From: UBA7328 sp965247965
GTDB taxonomy: Bacteria; Bacteroidota; Bacteroidia; Chitinophagales; Saprospiraceae
Length of the DNA: 64,000 nt
Reading direction: 5' to 3'
Assembly (NCBI GenBank): GCA_965247965.1
Contig: OZ252053.1
Span: 4,712,001-4,776,000 of the forward strand
Shown here: positions 18,650-28,900 of the stretch, piece after piece
Position numbering within the stretch: the first letter of the stretch is position 1
Layout of the letters: every line of letters begins with the position of its first letter
Notes under the pieces: model-generated
Databases searched by the model: none
What the model was told of the DNA's origin: nothing
What the model saw: only the letters and a program-made list of their open reading frames with translations
Program-made: the position numbers and the translations under genes

Positions 18650-19678
18650 TCAGCCAATCTCTTCTAATTTCACCGGCCTGTTTCCCTCTAGGGATTTCCG
18701 GGCAGCCATGGCCATTTTGGTGGCCATTAAAGCATCAATAGCTCCCACCGGCACCGGGCTATCATTCGAAATGGCATCGAAAAAGGCTCGCATTTCATTA
18801 ATATAAGCATCTGTATACCGTTCTATGAAAAAATCCACTACTGGCGACCCCTTCCTACCATCCTTATCATAATTGACCAGAGAGTCCCGATGGTGATTGG
18901 TAGTGGCCGACATACCTCCGGAACCAAAAACTTCTACCCGCTGATCATAACCATACACTGATTCCCTGCTGTTGTCAATGGCCCCGATCGCCCCGTTTTC
19001 GAACTTCAACTGGACGATAGCCGTGTCAATGTCACCGGCTTTCCCAATTTCTTCATCAACCAGCACCGCTCCCTGGGCAAATACTTCGGTGACCTCACTG
19101 CCTACCATAAATCGGGCCATATCGAAATCGTGTATAGTCATGTCCAGGAACAATCCACCAGACGTTTTAATGTAAGATGTGGGGGGTGGCCCCGGGTCGC
19201 GACTGGTGATCCGGAGAATATGGGGGTCCCCTATATCACCGTCCTCGACCTTGCGTTTCAGTCTGGCAAAATCCGTATCGAATCGACGGTTAAATCCCAC
19301 CTGTAATTTCACCCCATACTTTTCCACGATCCCCTGAATCACTTGGATGTTTTCCACGGTCATATCAAGGGGCTTCTCGCAAAAAATATCTTTTCCTGAA
19401 CTGGCAGCACATTCGATTTGCTCCAGGCGAGTAGTAGCAGGTGCGCATATAACTACGGCCTCCACACCAGGATGATCCACCATATCTTTGAAATCGGCAT
19501 AGAAGTTGGCAATTCCGAATTCTTCAGCTACCTGTTTGGTACTGGCGTCAATATCGGAAACGGCCACCACTTCAGCCTGAGGTATATGGTAAACCAGGCT
19601 TTTCAGATGTACCTTGCCAATCCGGCCTAATCCTACCAGGCCTGTTTTAATTTTTTCGGTCATAAATCTGTAATTCAT
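18650..19678 (-). CDS. iolG: Gfo/Idh/MocA oxidoreductase, inositol 2-dehydrogenase-like
   Basis: A 342-residue NAD(P)-dependent oxidoreductase. The Rossmann motif GLGRIGKVH is at 16-24 and the catalytic-lysine motif CEKPLDMTVENI near 100. GGLFLDMTIHDFDMARFMVG carries the substrate-side Asp/His residues typical of IolG-type enzymes. The family oxidises myo-inositol or other sugars at C2 or C3. Its start codon overlaps the DUF1501 stop by 4 bp (ATGA), so translation is coupled. Met6 is an alternative start, but Met1 gives the overlap. The inositol assignment is by resemblance; other polyols are possible. Confidence 0.78.
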   Translation of the reverse strand: MNYRFMTEKIKTGLVGLGRIGKVHLKSLVYHIPQAEVVAVSDIDASTKQVAEEFGIANFYADFKDMVDHPGVEAVVICAPATTRLEQIECAASSGKDIFCEKPLDMTVENIQVIQGIVEKYGVKLQVGFNRRFDTDFARLKRKVEDGDIGDPHILRITSRDPGPPPTSYIKTSGGLFLDMTIHDFDMARFMVGSEVTEVFAQGAVLVDEEIGKAGDIDTAIVQLKFENGAIGAIDNSRESVYGYDQRVEVFGSGGMSATTNHHRDSLVNYDKDGRKGSPVVDFFIERYTDAYINEMRAFFDAISNDSPVPVGAIDALMATKMAMAARKSLEGNRPVKLEEIG

Positions 19679-21147
19679 GCCAAAATCCCCTTCACCACAT
19701 GCCCATGCACATCCGTAAGCCGGTACCGCCGTCCCTGATGCTTAAAAATAAATCGCTCGTGGTTGATACCGAGAAGATGCATGATAGTCGCCTGAAAATC
19801 GTGGACATGGACCGGGTCTTCCTGAGGATTGAATGCAAATTCATCAGATGCGCCATAGGTTAAACCGGGTTTCACGCCTCCTCCGGCCATCCAAATCGTG
19901 AAAACATAGGGATGATGATCCCGACCCCATAAATCATAGTCTTGTATTCTTCCCTGCAAAAAAGGAGTCCTGCCGAATTCGCCTCCCCATATGACCAGGG
20001 TCTCATCGAGTAAACCCCGTTGCTTCAGATCCTTCACCAAGGCAGCGCTTGGAGCGTCTGTATCTTCACACAGGTTCTTTAGCATGTAAGTCAGATTCTT
20101 ATGATTGTCCCAACCGGCATGCATACATTGCACAAAGCGAGTGCCACGCTCTATGAGTCTTCTTGCCATCAGACAGTTATAGGCAAAACTTCCCTGCCGC
20201 CGTACCTCCGGACCATACATATCCAGAATATAATCCGGCTCATTAGAAATATCGGTCAATTCCGGAACACTCACCTGCATTTTATAGGCCATTTCATATT
20301 GGGCTATACGAGTTGCAATTTCAGGGTCGCCATATTCTTTCAAATTCAACTCGTTCATTTCTTCCAGGCCGTCCAGTAGTTTTCTGCGCATTCCCCTACT
20401 CATACCATCCGGATTGCTGAGGTACAATACTGGATCTCCTATTCCCCTGAATTTTACGCCTTGAAACTTACTAGGAAGGAATCCGCTGCCCCAGTAATAG
20501 TCATAGAATATCTGGCCACACGTTCTTTCCTCGTCCCTGGATGTCATGACCACAAATGCAGGTAATTCTTCTGACATCGATCCCAATCCATAGGACAACC
20601 ATGCACCCATACTCGGCCGGCCCGCAATTTCTGCACCTGTCAAAAAGAAAGTTATTGCTGGCGCGTGATTGATCTGTTCTGTATACATGGACTTTATAAA
20701 GCACAAATCGTCTGATATAGCGGCAGTATGAGGCATAAAATCAGATACCCAGGCCCCACTCTGACCGTGCTGTGCAAAATTTGTTATTGGAGATAGCACC
20801 GGCCGTTGGGTCTGGTTTATAGTCATCGCACTAACCCTCTTTCCACCTGTCAACTCATCTGGAATTTGTCTGCCATGCCATTCCTGCAATGTGGGTTTGT
20901 AATCAAACAAATCCACATGCGAAGGAGCGCCGTTTTGGAAAAGGTAAATAACGCGTTTCGCCTTAGGTGCAAAATGGGGCAATCCCAAACCTTCGTCACC
21001 GAGTGCCTGGGATACAAGACCAGTGTCTGCACCAAAAAGCGATGGGTTCAATAGGGAGCCCAAGGCAAATGAACCTATTCCCAATGCCGATTTTCCGAAA
21101 AAATTGCGGCGGGTAATGGAGGCGTTGTTTTTTTGTATTGGATGCAT
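19675..21147 (-). CDS. DUF1501 family protein (alkaline-phosphatase-superfamily-like, Tat-exported)
   Basis: A 490-residue protein. TRRNFFGKSALGIGSFALGSLL near residues 12-33 is a twin-arginine signal. The body has the DUF1501 landmarks RVIYLFQNGAPSHVDLFDYKP, HGQSGAWVSDFMPHTA, WGGEFGRTPF and GRDHHP, related to sulfatases and alkaline phosphatases. In Planctomycetes, Verrucomicrobia and some Bacteroidota these are encoded next to PSD1/DUF1553 cytochrome proteins, exactly as here (21513-24080). Their biochemical role is unknown. The 4-bp overlap with the IolG-family gene suggests a functional link to sugar oxidation. Confidence 0.85.
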   Translation of the reverse strand: MHPIQKNNASITRRNFFGKSALGIGSFALGSLLNPSLFGADTGLVSQALGDEGLGLPHFAPKAKRVIYLFQNGAPSHVDLFDYKPTLQEWHGRQIPDELTGGKRVSAMTINQTQRPVLSPITNFAQHGQSGAWVSDFMPHTAAISDDLCFIKSMYTEQINHAPAITFFLTGAEIAGRPSMGAWLSYGLGSMSEELPAFVVMTSRDEERTCGQIFYDYYWGSGFLPSKFQGVKFRGIGDPVLYLSNPDGMSRGMRRKLLDGLEEMNELNLKEYGDPEIATRIAQYEMAYKMQVSVPELTDISNEPDYILDMYGPEVRRQGSFAYNCLMARRLIERGTRFVQCMHAGWDNHKNLTYMLKNLCEDTDAPSAALVKDLKQRGLLDETLVIWGGEFGRTPFLQGRIQDYDLWGRDHHPYVFTIWMAGGGVKPGLTYGASDEFAFNPQEDPVHVHDFQATIMHLLGINHERFIFKHQGRRYRLTDVHGHVVKGILA

Positions 21148-21226
21148 ACAGTAATTTATTGAGATATTTAGTAACGTTTAAAAAATAACTTATTCATTTC
21201 GATCTACTTTTGGAGAGTTTCGACTG

Positions 21227-21401
21227 CGCTCCGGAGGAGCTGCAATATTGGTAGAATTTGAGTTATTCTCAATTGTTTTAGCTCCAGAGGAGAGAAATTT
21301 CTAAACATTTTTGTCGAAATCATTGGATTAAATATTACGCTCCTCTGGAGCTTTGTGAATAATGAGGTTTTTTAATCTACCAATATTTCGGCCTCTCTGA
21401 G
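21227..21401. repeat. REP-like palindrome cluster in the 365-bp gap
   Basis: The gap between PSD1 and DUF1501 genes holds GCTCCGGAGGAGC (21227-21239), GCTCCAGAGGAG (21280-21291), its inverse GCTCCTCTGGAGC (21339-21351), and GCCTCTCTGAGGC near 21391-21403. AATATTGGTAGA (21244-21255) is mirrored by TCTACCAATATT (21377-21388), so the block is an inverted pair of REP units. The CTACCAA tag links it to the family at 40.6 and 61-62 kb. Confidence 0.65.
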
Positions 21402-21512
21402 GCAAGGGCAGATAGATTCTTTATTGGCTGTCGTTTTTCGTATATGTTATTTATGCGAGGGCATACCGTCTTCCCTGCCTGCGCCAAGGCTTCGGCAGGC
21501 AGGCGTCCACCA

Positions 21513-24080
21513 TCACTGCCTACTAATCGTCTCATCAAGATTGAGGATCATTGAACATAAGGACGTAAAAGCCGCGTGATCAACTGGATTCAAATTCTCA
21601 GCCGGTCTATAATCTCCGATGCTTAATATTTGATCTACAGCATCAGAATTAGAATTGAACTCATCCCTGAATTCATCCAGTTTCGATTTCAGGATCCCTA
21701 GTTCTTTTTGGCTAGGAAATCTCAACGTAGCCATCCTGAAGGCCAATCCAATTTGCTCATCTTCCATGTTCTCTTCTTGCAAAACACGCTCTGCCATCAC
21801 CCTGGCAGCTTCCACATAAGTAATATCGTTGAGCGTGACCAAGGCATGTTGCGGTGAAGATGTCAATATAGGCTTGACAGAACAAACCTGCCTGGAGGCA
21901 TTGTCAAAAAGCATTGTAGGACCAACAATTCTGCGCCAGAATGTATAAAGTGTTCTTCTGTATAGACTACTGCCATGATCCTGTTTGTATTTAATAATTC
22001 CGAAAGTGGCTTCATCCCATATTCCTTCCGGTTGGTACGGTTTGACCGATGGTCCGCCGATGGAATCCACTAACACGCCACTGACGTATAACGCCTGATC
22101 TCTGATCATCCAAGAGGGTAGGCGATATCGGGGAGCTCTTCCCAGCAATAAATTTTCGGGGTCCTTGTCGAGCAAGTCATCATTCACTTTTGAGGATTGC
22201 CGATAGGTTATGCTCATGACGATTTTTTTCATTAAGGCCTTCACATTCCATGAGTTTTCCATAAAATCTACCGCCAGCCAATCCAGGAGTTCCGGGTGTG
22301 TAGGCTTGAACCCCTGAACTCCAAAGTCATCCGGAGTTTTTACGAAGCCACGGCCAAAGAGGGATTGCCAGAATCGGTTTACTGTTACCCGGGCTGTCAA
22401 TGGATTCCCAGCTGACACAACCCAATTGGCTAAGTCAAGACGGTTATTGGGACCTTCCACATCCAGAGCAGGAAGCACTGCTGGAACACCAGCATTGACC
22501 GCCTGCGTTGTTGGTTTGTCGTAGGTTCCTCGTTGTAGTACAAAGGTTTGTCGAGGTTCTTCGATTTGATCCATTACCATCACCCGGATATTGTTATTGG
22601 CTCTTTCATCTCTTTTACCAATAGCTTTGGATAGTTGTTTCAATAATTTCGAATAGGCAGGATCTTTTGTTTCAAACTGGTCAGCGATCAAACCACTGGT
22701 AAATGTCGTTCTTTCCGCTGCAGATTGATTTAATCCAAACCGCATGTCCCCGTCGAGGTTGGATGTTAATTTCGAATCGGCAGCAGGCCCACTTTCCCTT
22801 GGAAATTTTTTTACTTCATAGTCATCAACTTTTTCTCCAAGCATGTCGACATATGCCTGTATCTCTTCTAACTCAGCCCGTTCCTTTTGGGTGCTCAAGT
22901 CAAGGACAGGTTTCAAAACCCCAAGCATATTGCTTTCACTCAATCCATTGCCCGTTTCAGAAGTCTGATTGAAGAAATCAAACATTTGGTAATACTCCTT
23001 TTGCTTTATCGGATCAAATTTGTGATCATGACATCTTGCGCAATTGAATGTCAAACCCATCCAAATCGTTCCGACCGTTTCCAAACGATCAAAGACATTT
23101 TCTACCCGCGTTTCTTCCCGTAGTCTTCCTCCTTCTCCATTGTGCATATGATTGCGATTGAAAGCGGTTGCGAGTATCTGTTCTTTTGATGCATTGGGCA
23201 GCAAATCACCCGCCAGTTGTTCAATGGTGAACTGATCATACGGCATGTTATCGTTGATGGCCTGAATGACCCAATCACGCCATGGCCACATTTTTCGGGT
23301 GGGGTCATTCTGAAATCCATTGGTATCCGAATAACGAGCAGCATCCAGCCAATCCCATGCCCATCGCTCTCCAAATCGCTTAGAAGCCAACAGGCGATCG
23401 ACCACTTTTTCAAATGCATCGGAGGAACTATTGTTGAGAAAATCATCTACTTCCTCAATGGATGGTGGCAATCCGGTAAGATCCAAAGAGACCCTTCGGA
23501 TGAGCGTTTCTTTATCTGCCATTTCCGAAAAGGACATTCCCTCTCTTTCCAGGCGGGCCAGGACGAAATGATCGATGGGGCTTTGAAGCCCTGCAGTGTC
23601 TTTGACTTTGGGCAAAGTTGCTTTTTCCGGTCGGATAAACGACCAATGTGGTTTCCATTCGGCTCCCTGGTCGATCCATTTGGCTATAAGGGCTTTCTCA
23701 TTATCGGATAAACTGAAATGTGAGTCAGGCGGAGGCATTTGAAATTCGGGATCTTTGGAGAGTATCCGGTTTACTGCAATACTCTTTCCGCGATTTCCTT
23801 TCACAAAAGCATACCCACCAGCTTCCTTCAATTCGGCAAAAGCGTGCTCCTCAATATCTAGTCTTAAATCAGCCTCGCGCGCCTTTTCATCAGGCCCATG
23901 GCAATTGTAGCACCGGTCTGAAATTATGGGCTTCACATGAAAGTTGAAATCGACTATGTCTGGCAAGGTTGGATAGGCCTGCTTAACACCTTCCGGTAAG
24001 GTAGGCTGACATGCTCCCATGAAGAATACCAGCACTGTATATATAGTGAATCCTGCTATTTGTGCGGTGATTATTTTCAT
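21513..24080 (-). CDS. PSD1 / DUF1549-DUF1553 cytochrome c family lipoprotein
   Basis: An 855-residue lipoprotein (lipobox MGAC, Cys24). The N-terminal planctomycete-type cytochrome domain has CYNCHGPDE at 57-65 and a later MPPPDS. DUF1549 follows (about 165-375) with a second heme-like motif CARCHDHKFDP at 347-357. DUF1553 lies at about 545-820 (LANWVVSAGNPLTARVTVNRFWQ, RRTLYTFWRR, SSPQHALVTLNDITYVEAAR). It is somewhat shorter than relatives that carry an extra lectin-like module. Probably a periplasmic or outer-face redox protein partnered with the DUF1501 protein encoded next. Function unknown. Confidence 0.86.
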   Translation of the reverse strand: MKIITAQIAGFTIYTVLVFFMGACQPTLPEGVKQAYPTLPDIVDFNFHVKPIISDRCYNCHGPDEKAREADLRLDIEEHAFAELKEAGGYAFVKGNRGKSIAVNRILSKDPEFQMPPPDSHFSLSDNEKALIAKWIDQGAEWKPHWSFIRPEKATLPKVKDTAGLQSPIDHFVLARLEREGMSFSEMADKETLIRRVSLDLTGLPPSIEEVDDFLNNSSSDAFEKVVDRLLASKRFGERWAWDWLDAARYSDTNGFQNDPTRKMWPWRDWVIQAINDNMPYDQFTIEQLAGDLLPNASKEQILATAFNRNHMHNGEGGRLREETRVENVFDRLETVGTIWMGLTFNCARCHDHKFDPIKQKEYYQMFDFFNQTSETGNGLSESNMLGVLKPVLDLSTQKERAELEEIQAYVDMLGEKVDDYEVKKFPRESGPAADSKLTSNLDGDMRFGLNQSAAERTTFTSGLIADQFETKDPAYSKLLKQLSKAIGKRDERANNNIRVMVMDQIEEPRQTFVLQRGTYDKPTTQAVNAGVPAVLPALDVEGPNNRLDLANWVVSAGNPLTARVTVNRFWQSLFGRGFVKTPDDFGVQGFKPTHPELLDWLAVDFMENSWNVKALMKKIVMSITYRQSSKVNDDLLDKDPENLLLGRAPRYRLPSWMIRDQALYVSGVLVDSIGGPSVKPYQPEGIWDEATFGIIKYKQDHGSSLYRRTLYTFWRRIVGPTMLFDNASRQVCSVKPILTSSPQHALVTLNDITYVEAARVMAERVLQEENMEDEQIGLAFRMATLRFPSQKELGILKSKLDEFRDEFNSNSDAVDQILSIGDYRPAENLNPVDHAAFTSLCSMILNLDETISRQ

Positions 24081-24162
24081 AAGAACCGATATTGATTAAA
24101 TTTCTATCTGGCCGCAAATGTAGATTACCCACAAATCTAAGAACATCATAGAAAATCCAAAT

Positions 24163-24194
24163 TAAAAAAAGAGGAGAACTCGTCCCCTCTTTTT
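24163..24194 (-). terminator. Terminator hairpin after the first SusD gene
   Basis: Stem AAAAAGAGG ... CCTCTTTTT around 24166-24194 with an A-rich and a T-rich side, about 110 bp beyond the SusD stop. The same hairpin, slightly varied, follows the second SusD gene at 33481-33508. Confidence 0.65.
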
Positions 24195-24265
24195 GTTCAA
24201 TTTCTTTTACGCTTGCAGTGATGGTTCGACAAACTCACCACGTCGGCCAGCTGAAATGTCTACGG

Positions 24266-24300
24266 CCGTCTACCGTGGACCGTCTACCGTAGGCCGTGGT
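24266..24300. repeat. Heptamer array (CCGTNNN x5) abutting the SusD stop
   Basis: Units CCGTCTA, CCGTGGA, CCGTCTA, CCGTAGG, CCGTGGT run without gaps and end at 24300, directly beside the TAA stop of SusD at 24301. Same geometry as the array at 3626-3660. Confidence 0.75.
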
Positions 24301-25902
24301 TTAATACCCCGGATTCTGCGACAGGTTTGTATTGGCATTGAGCTGCTCCAGCGGAATAGGATAAAGTCTCCTGGTACCATCCGTCGCCGGTTTCTTAAGC
24401 CACGGCTCCTCCCATCGGCCGTACCTGATAGTAATGGTCCTGGCATGTTGCTCCATACACAACTCCTTTTCATATTCGTAGAAAAGGACCTCTTCAGTTA
24501 AGGCGGCGAGGGGCCCAAGCCCGGCTCGATCGCGGATTTGATTGATCAGCATTAGGGATTCCGCATTCCCGGCATCCTGTCTCCATAATGCCTCGGCCCT
24601 GATCAGCAGGACGTGGGCATAGCGAAAGATGGGAAAGTCATTGGACATCCGGTTGGACTCGGAAGGTCCGAAGTCCAATTCAAATTTGGCATTTCGAGCC
24701 CCGTTTCGGTATCCGGTGCGTCCATCAGCGGAAAAGTCGTAGCCCTTCAAAAGAATGATATTACAATCTGACATATATGGAGGAAACTGATCCAGAAGTC
24801 CCTCAGCCCCAAAACGATCGGTATCTTCTGCACAATCAATCAGCTTGAATTCGTCCTTCGGATTACCGTAGAAGAATCCCAATTCATCAGACCACTGGGG
24901 AGCGGCGGCCGAAGTGTATTGCTGGCCAATAAAAAACATGCCATGCCTTTTATCACCTGGCTCAAACTGATCGTAAAACTCCTCTGTAACACTCACCCCA
25001 CCCCAGGACGTACCGGCCGCATAGTCAAAAGTCCCAGGCATGGATTGATGCATGTAACGGCCCTGAAGGTTAAGTCCCGGACTGGAATTGACTTTGTCAT
25101 AGGGGACGACAAATATGTTCTCATTGGAACCCTCATTATTGATCCTGAAATTGGCAAAATAGCCGGATTCCAGTTCGTAGGAACCACTGTTGATGACTTG
25201 ACTGGCTGCATCGGCGGCCTCACTCCAGTGATCACCGGCACCATAGTTGTTGGCATTGAGATACATTTTGGCCAGTAGGGTATAGGCCACCCATTTGTTC
25301 ATCTTGGCATAGGTCGCACCTTTATTTTCGCTCAGGCCAGGAATACTAGCCAGCAATTCAGTCTCGATGAAAGCAAATATCTCCTGAGAAGATCTTTGAG
25401 CCGGTGTAGGATCGGCCGTGGCAAATCCTGTTTCCAAGGGGATATTACCGAAAAGATCCATTAGCGTGTAATAATAGAAGGCCCGCAAAGCTCTCAATTC
25501 AGAGATAATGGGTGCATCTGCACCTACATTTTCCGAAAAGATCTCAATCAGGCGATTGCAGGTGCTGACCCCACCAAAATATGAGGTCCATCCGATATTA
25601 ATATCGGGAGCCGATGTCGGAAACTGATGCGCATTCATGTCAAAAAAATACGACACGCCAGCCCAGCCAAAGTTAGATCTTGATAGAACAACGCTTTGGT
25701 TGGTATACGCATCCATGAGCCAGTTTCCATTATCAAACCATTGATCTAAAGGGGTATAGGCAGCTGAAGCTGCTGATGCAGCTTGGGCCTCAGTCTGAAA
25801 GAAAGATTCCGGTGTTATCTGACTGAAAACCTCTTGCTCCGGCGTACATGATATTCCAACAAAGTAAATCAGTGCAGCGGTTAATATATATTTTAGTTTC
25901 AT
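24301..25902 (-). CDS. SusD/RagB-family nutrient-binding lipoprotein, pair 1
   Basis: Start taken at the internal ATG at 25902 (MKLKYILTAALIY), which gives a proper lipoprotein signal with FVGISC; an upstream extension would overlap SusC. About 533 residues. TPR-rich SusD fold: ALRAFYYYTLMDLFGNIPLET, NKWVAYTLLAKMYLNANNY, RYAHVLLIRAEALWR, and the family C-terminus YPIPLEQLNANTNLSQNPGY. It caps the SusC channel at the cell surface and binds oligosaccharide. Starts 11 bp after the SusC stop. The second SusD (33561) is a close paralogue, so this locus was duplicated with its transporter. Confidence 0.92.
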   Translation of the reverse strand: MKLKYILTAALIYFVGISCTPEQEVFSQITPESFFQTEAQAASAASAAYTPLDQWFDNGNWLMDAYTNQSVVLSRSNFGWAGVSYFFDMNAHQFPTSAPDINIGWTSYFGGVSTCNRLIEIFSENVGADAPIISELRALRAFYYYTLMDLFGNIPLETGFATADPTPAQRSSQEIFAFIETELLASIPGLSENKGATYAKMNKWVAYTLLAKMYLNANNYGAGDHWSEAADAASQVINSGSYELESGYFANFRINNEGSNENIFVVPYDKVNSSPGLNLQGRYMHQSMPGTFDYAAGTSWGGVSVTEEFYDQFEPGDKRHGMFFIGQQYTSAAAPQWSDELGFFYGNPKDEFKLIDCAEDTDRFGAEGLLDQFPPYMSDCNIILLKGYDFSADGRTGYRNGARNAKFELDFGPSESNRMSNDFPIFRYAHVLLIRAEALWRQDAGNAESLMLINQIRDRAGLGPLAALTEEVLFYEYEKELCMEQHARTITIRYGRWEEPWLKKPATDGTRRLYPIPLEQLNANTNLSQNPGY

Positions 25903-25913
25903 TGTTCTAAATT

Positions 25914-28900
25914 TTAAAAGCCAATATTCAAACCAAATGTCCATGTCCTTCTAGGCACGACCACTCGTTCATTTCTATCCAGACCCGGTGCCAGGATGTC
26001 GCCTTGCCAGGTATAATTTGATCCGGTGTTGGTACCATTCGTACCAAAAGAACCATCTGCTACTTCAAAAGATTGTCCAAACGGTACCCGGTTAGTGCCC
26101 CCCGAAGTTCCCACGTCAAAATATCGGGGTTCTGGGTCCCATGCGGCATAGTTGGTAATGGTAAAGAGCCTCTGAACCGAAGCATAAAACCTCAGGTTCC
26201 TTATACCCGTACTTTCAGGCGTATCAAAGGTGTAGCCCAGGGTCATATTGTCCAGGGTGACAAAGGTGGCATCTTCCACATAGGTGCTGTTCCAGGTGAA
26301 CGATTCACTTTCCTGTTGATTGTATTTGTCGGTGACTAGAAAGTTTTGAAAACCTGTTGAAGCCGGGTGTTCATAACCTGCTCTGTGTTCATTGCCCAAA
26401 TCGTGACCAAATACACCTCTCATGAAGATGTTTAGGTCGAAATTCTTCCAGCTTATGGAATTGGTAAGACCAACCATTGCATCGGGCTGGGCGTTACCTA
26501 TAACCGGTTGGGCAGTGGGAGCCACTCTGGCAGGCGAAACACTGCCGTCTTCTTGAAGGAAAAGACTGATTCCATTCTCATCATAGCCCATGTGTAGAGG
26601 TGCGATGATCTGTCCGATTCTCTCGCCTTCTTCTATTCTGACGGCGAACGTAGTGTTCTCACCGAAATTTAATCCTCTAAAGAGCACGACGTTGTCATCG
26701 TTATTGAATTTCACCAATGATGTAATGTTGCGCGCGACATTTGCCCCAATTTCCCAAGAGAAATCTTGATTGTTGACAACGGAGTAGTTGAGTTGCACTT
26801 CAAATCCATTGGTCTCCAATTCTCCCAGGTTGACCAACGAGGTACCGAATAAATTCGGAGGACTGGGCACAGAAATGACATTGAGCAGGTCTGTGGTGTT
26901 TCGCTTGAAATAATCAATCGATCCTGACAGTTTATAATCCATGACTGCGAAATCCAAGCCCACATTGAATTCTCCTTTTTCCTCCCATTTCAGATCGGGA
27001 TTGGGATTGGAAGTCGGCTGAATGGAAGGAACAAATGCACCACCTACATATCCTTGTCCCACAGGCCCCAATGTATTCAAAAAAGCGAAATTCTGGAAAG
27101 GTAAGTTTCCGGTAAGGCCGTATCCTGCCCGAAGTTTCAAATCGTTAATGCCTCCTAGATCGGCTAACTCTGTGAAATTGACCGATCCTCCTATCGCCCA
27201 GAAATTACCCCAGCGGTTATTGGCTCCAAAAGTGGAAGAACCTTCCCGGCGATAACTGGCCATGAAATGATAGGCGTCCTTAAATCCTAGGTTGACCCTT
27301 CCAAAATAGGATGCCAACTCTCTTCCTTCCCTGTTGGACTGGGCTACCCTAGTACCGGTTGGATCGGAAAACCCATTCCCCAATCCTAGGTTATTAAAAG
27401 AGAGATCATCGGTAATAAAATCTGAATTGACCACCCTAAATATGTCCGCGTCAGTATCTTGAAAACCATATCCACCCAGTATGGTGTAGGTCAAGTCACC
27501 CGAAGAAGCTCTGTAGCTAGCCGTCGCTTCAAATATCTGGTCCTCCAAATCACGGGCAACGCGCTGTGCCTCGCCACCAACCACCCGTAATGCGGCCCGT
27601 GCCTGACTATTAATATATCCAGCCTGCAATTCGTTTTCTCCACGAATTCCGTAATTAACACCAACGTTTAGACCCTCAATCACCTCATAGTCCAATTTAA
27701 AATTACCTAGAAATTCCCTTGTCCTGCCTTCAGAAGGTATCAGGTCGATCATGGCTACCGGATTGTAGTTCTGCTCTACAAAATTTTCGAAGAAACCCTG
27801 TGAAGGATCATTATTGTTGTAAACCGGGGCTGTGGGTGGGAATTGATAGGCCCGGTGGATGGCATCCCGATTACTAAAAACCTGATTTCTTCTGGTGAAA
27901 GAAACCAGAGACGTCAGTGTCAACCGGTCGTTAGCCAGTTTCTGTTGAAAATTGATCCTGCCATTGATTTGTTTTAGTGCTTGCTCTCTCAAAACACCAT
28001 CGATATCCCTGTAATTCAGGGAGGCCCGGACACTTGTAGCATCACTGCCATGGGAATAAGAGAAATTGTGGACATGCGATTTCCCGGGATCGGTGATCTC
28101 ATCCACCCAGTCTGTTTCGGCTCCGTAATCAATTCCACCTGCACCGATGAACTCCTGGCCGTTGGCCAATCTTACATTGCCACCATATCCATTTAGAAGG
28201 GGTTGATCATACACGTATTGCGCGTTGTAATCAAATTGTGGTTCGGAGGTACCTGTTCCTTTTTTGGTGGTGATGATAATCACACCGGCACTACCACGTG
28301 TCCCATAGATGGCCGCAGCAGAGGCGTCTTTCAGCACGTCTACCTTTTCGATATCGTTGGGATCGACATTGTTGAGCGAAGCGCCAATCATCCCATCAAT
28401 CACGATGAGTGGCTGCGAATTTGCTCCCAGCGTGCTTACCCCACGGATGTTGATGTAAAAGGGTTGATTCACATCACTACCCGCCCGGGCTACAGCCAGT
28501 CCGGCTACCTTCCCCTGAAGAAGGGCCATCGGGTCGTTTACATTTCCTTTATTGAATTCTTCCGAAGACACACTGGTGATGGCACTGGTGACTTCGCGCT
28601 GCCTGGCCGTACCGTAACCGGTAACCACTACTTCATCGAGTAAGGAGGCGCTTTGGCTCAACATAATGTCGATTACCGATCTTCCGGCTATGCTTGCATT
28701 CTGCGAACCGTAGCCCACAGAAGATATAACCAGTGTAGTGGCATCATCGGATACCTCCAGAGAAAATGCCCCGTTAAGATCAGTTATCGTTCCCGTAGTG
28801 CTTCCTTGTTCCATAACAGTTGCTCCGATAAGTGCATCGGAAGAGCCGGCGTCCTTTACGGTGCCGGTTATCGTGGTTTGGGCATCTGCCCATGCCGGAG

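Noticed and set aside
24261..25256. Plus- and minus-strand ORFs inside SusD1
   Set aside because: Out-of-frame shadows of a well-supported SusD gene.
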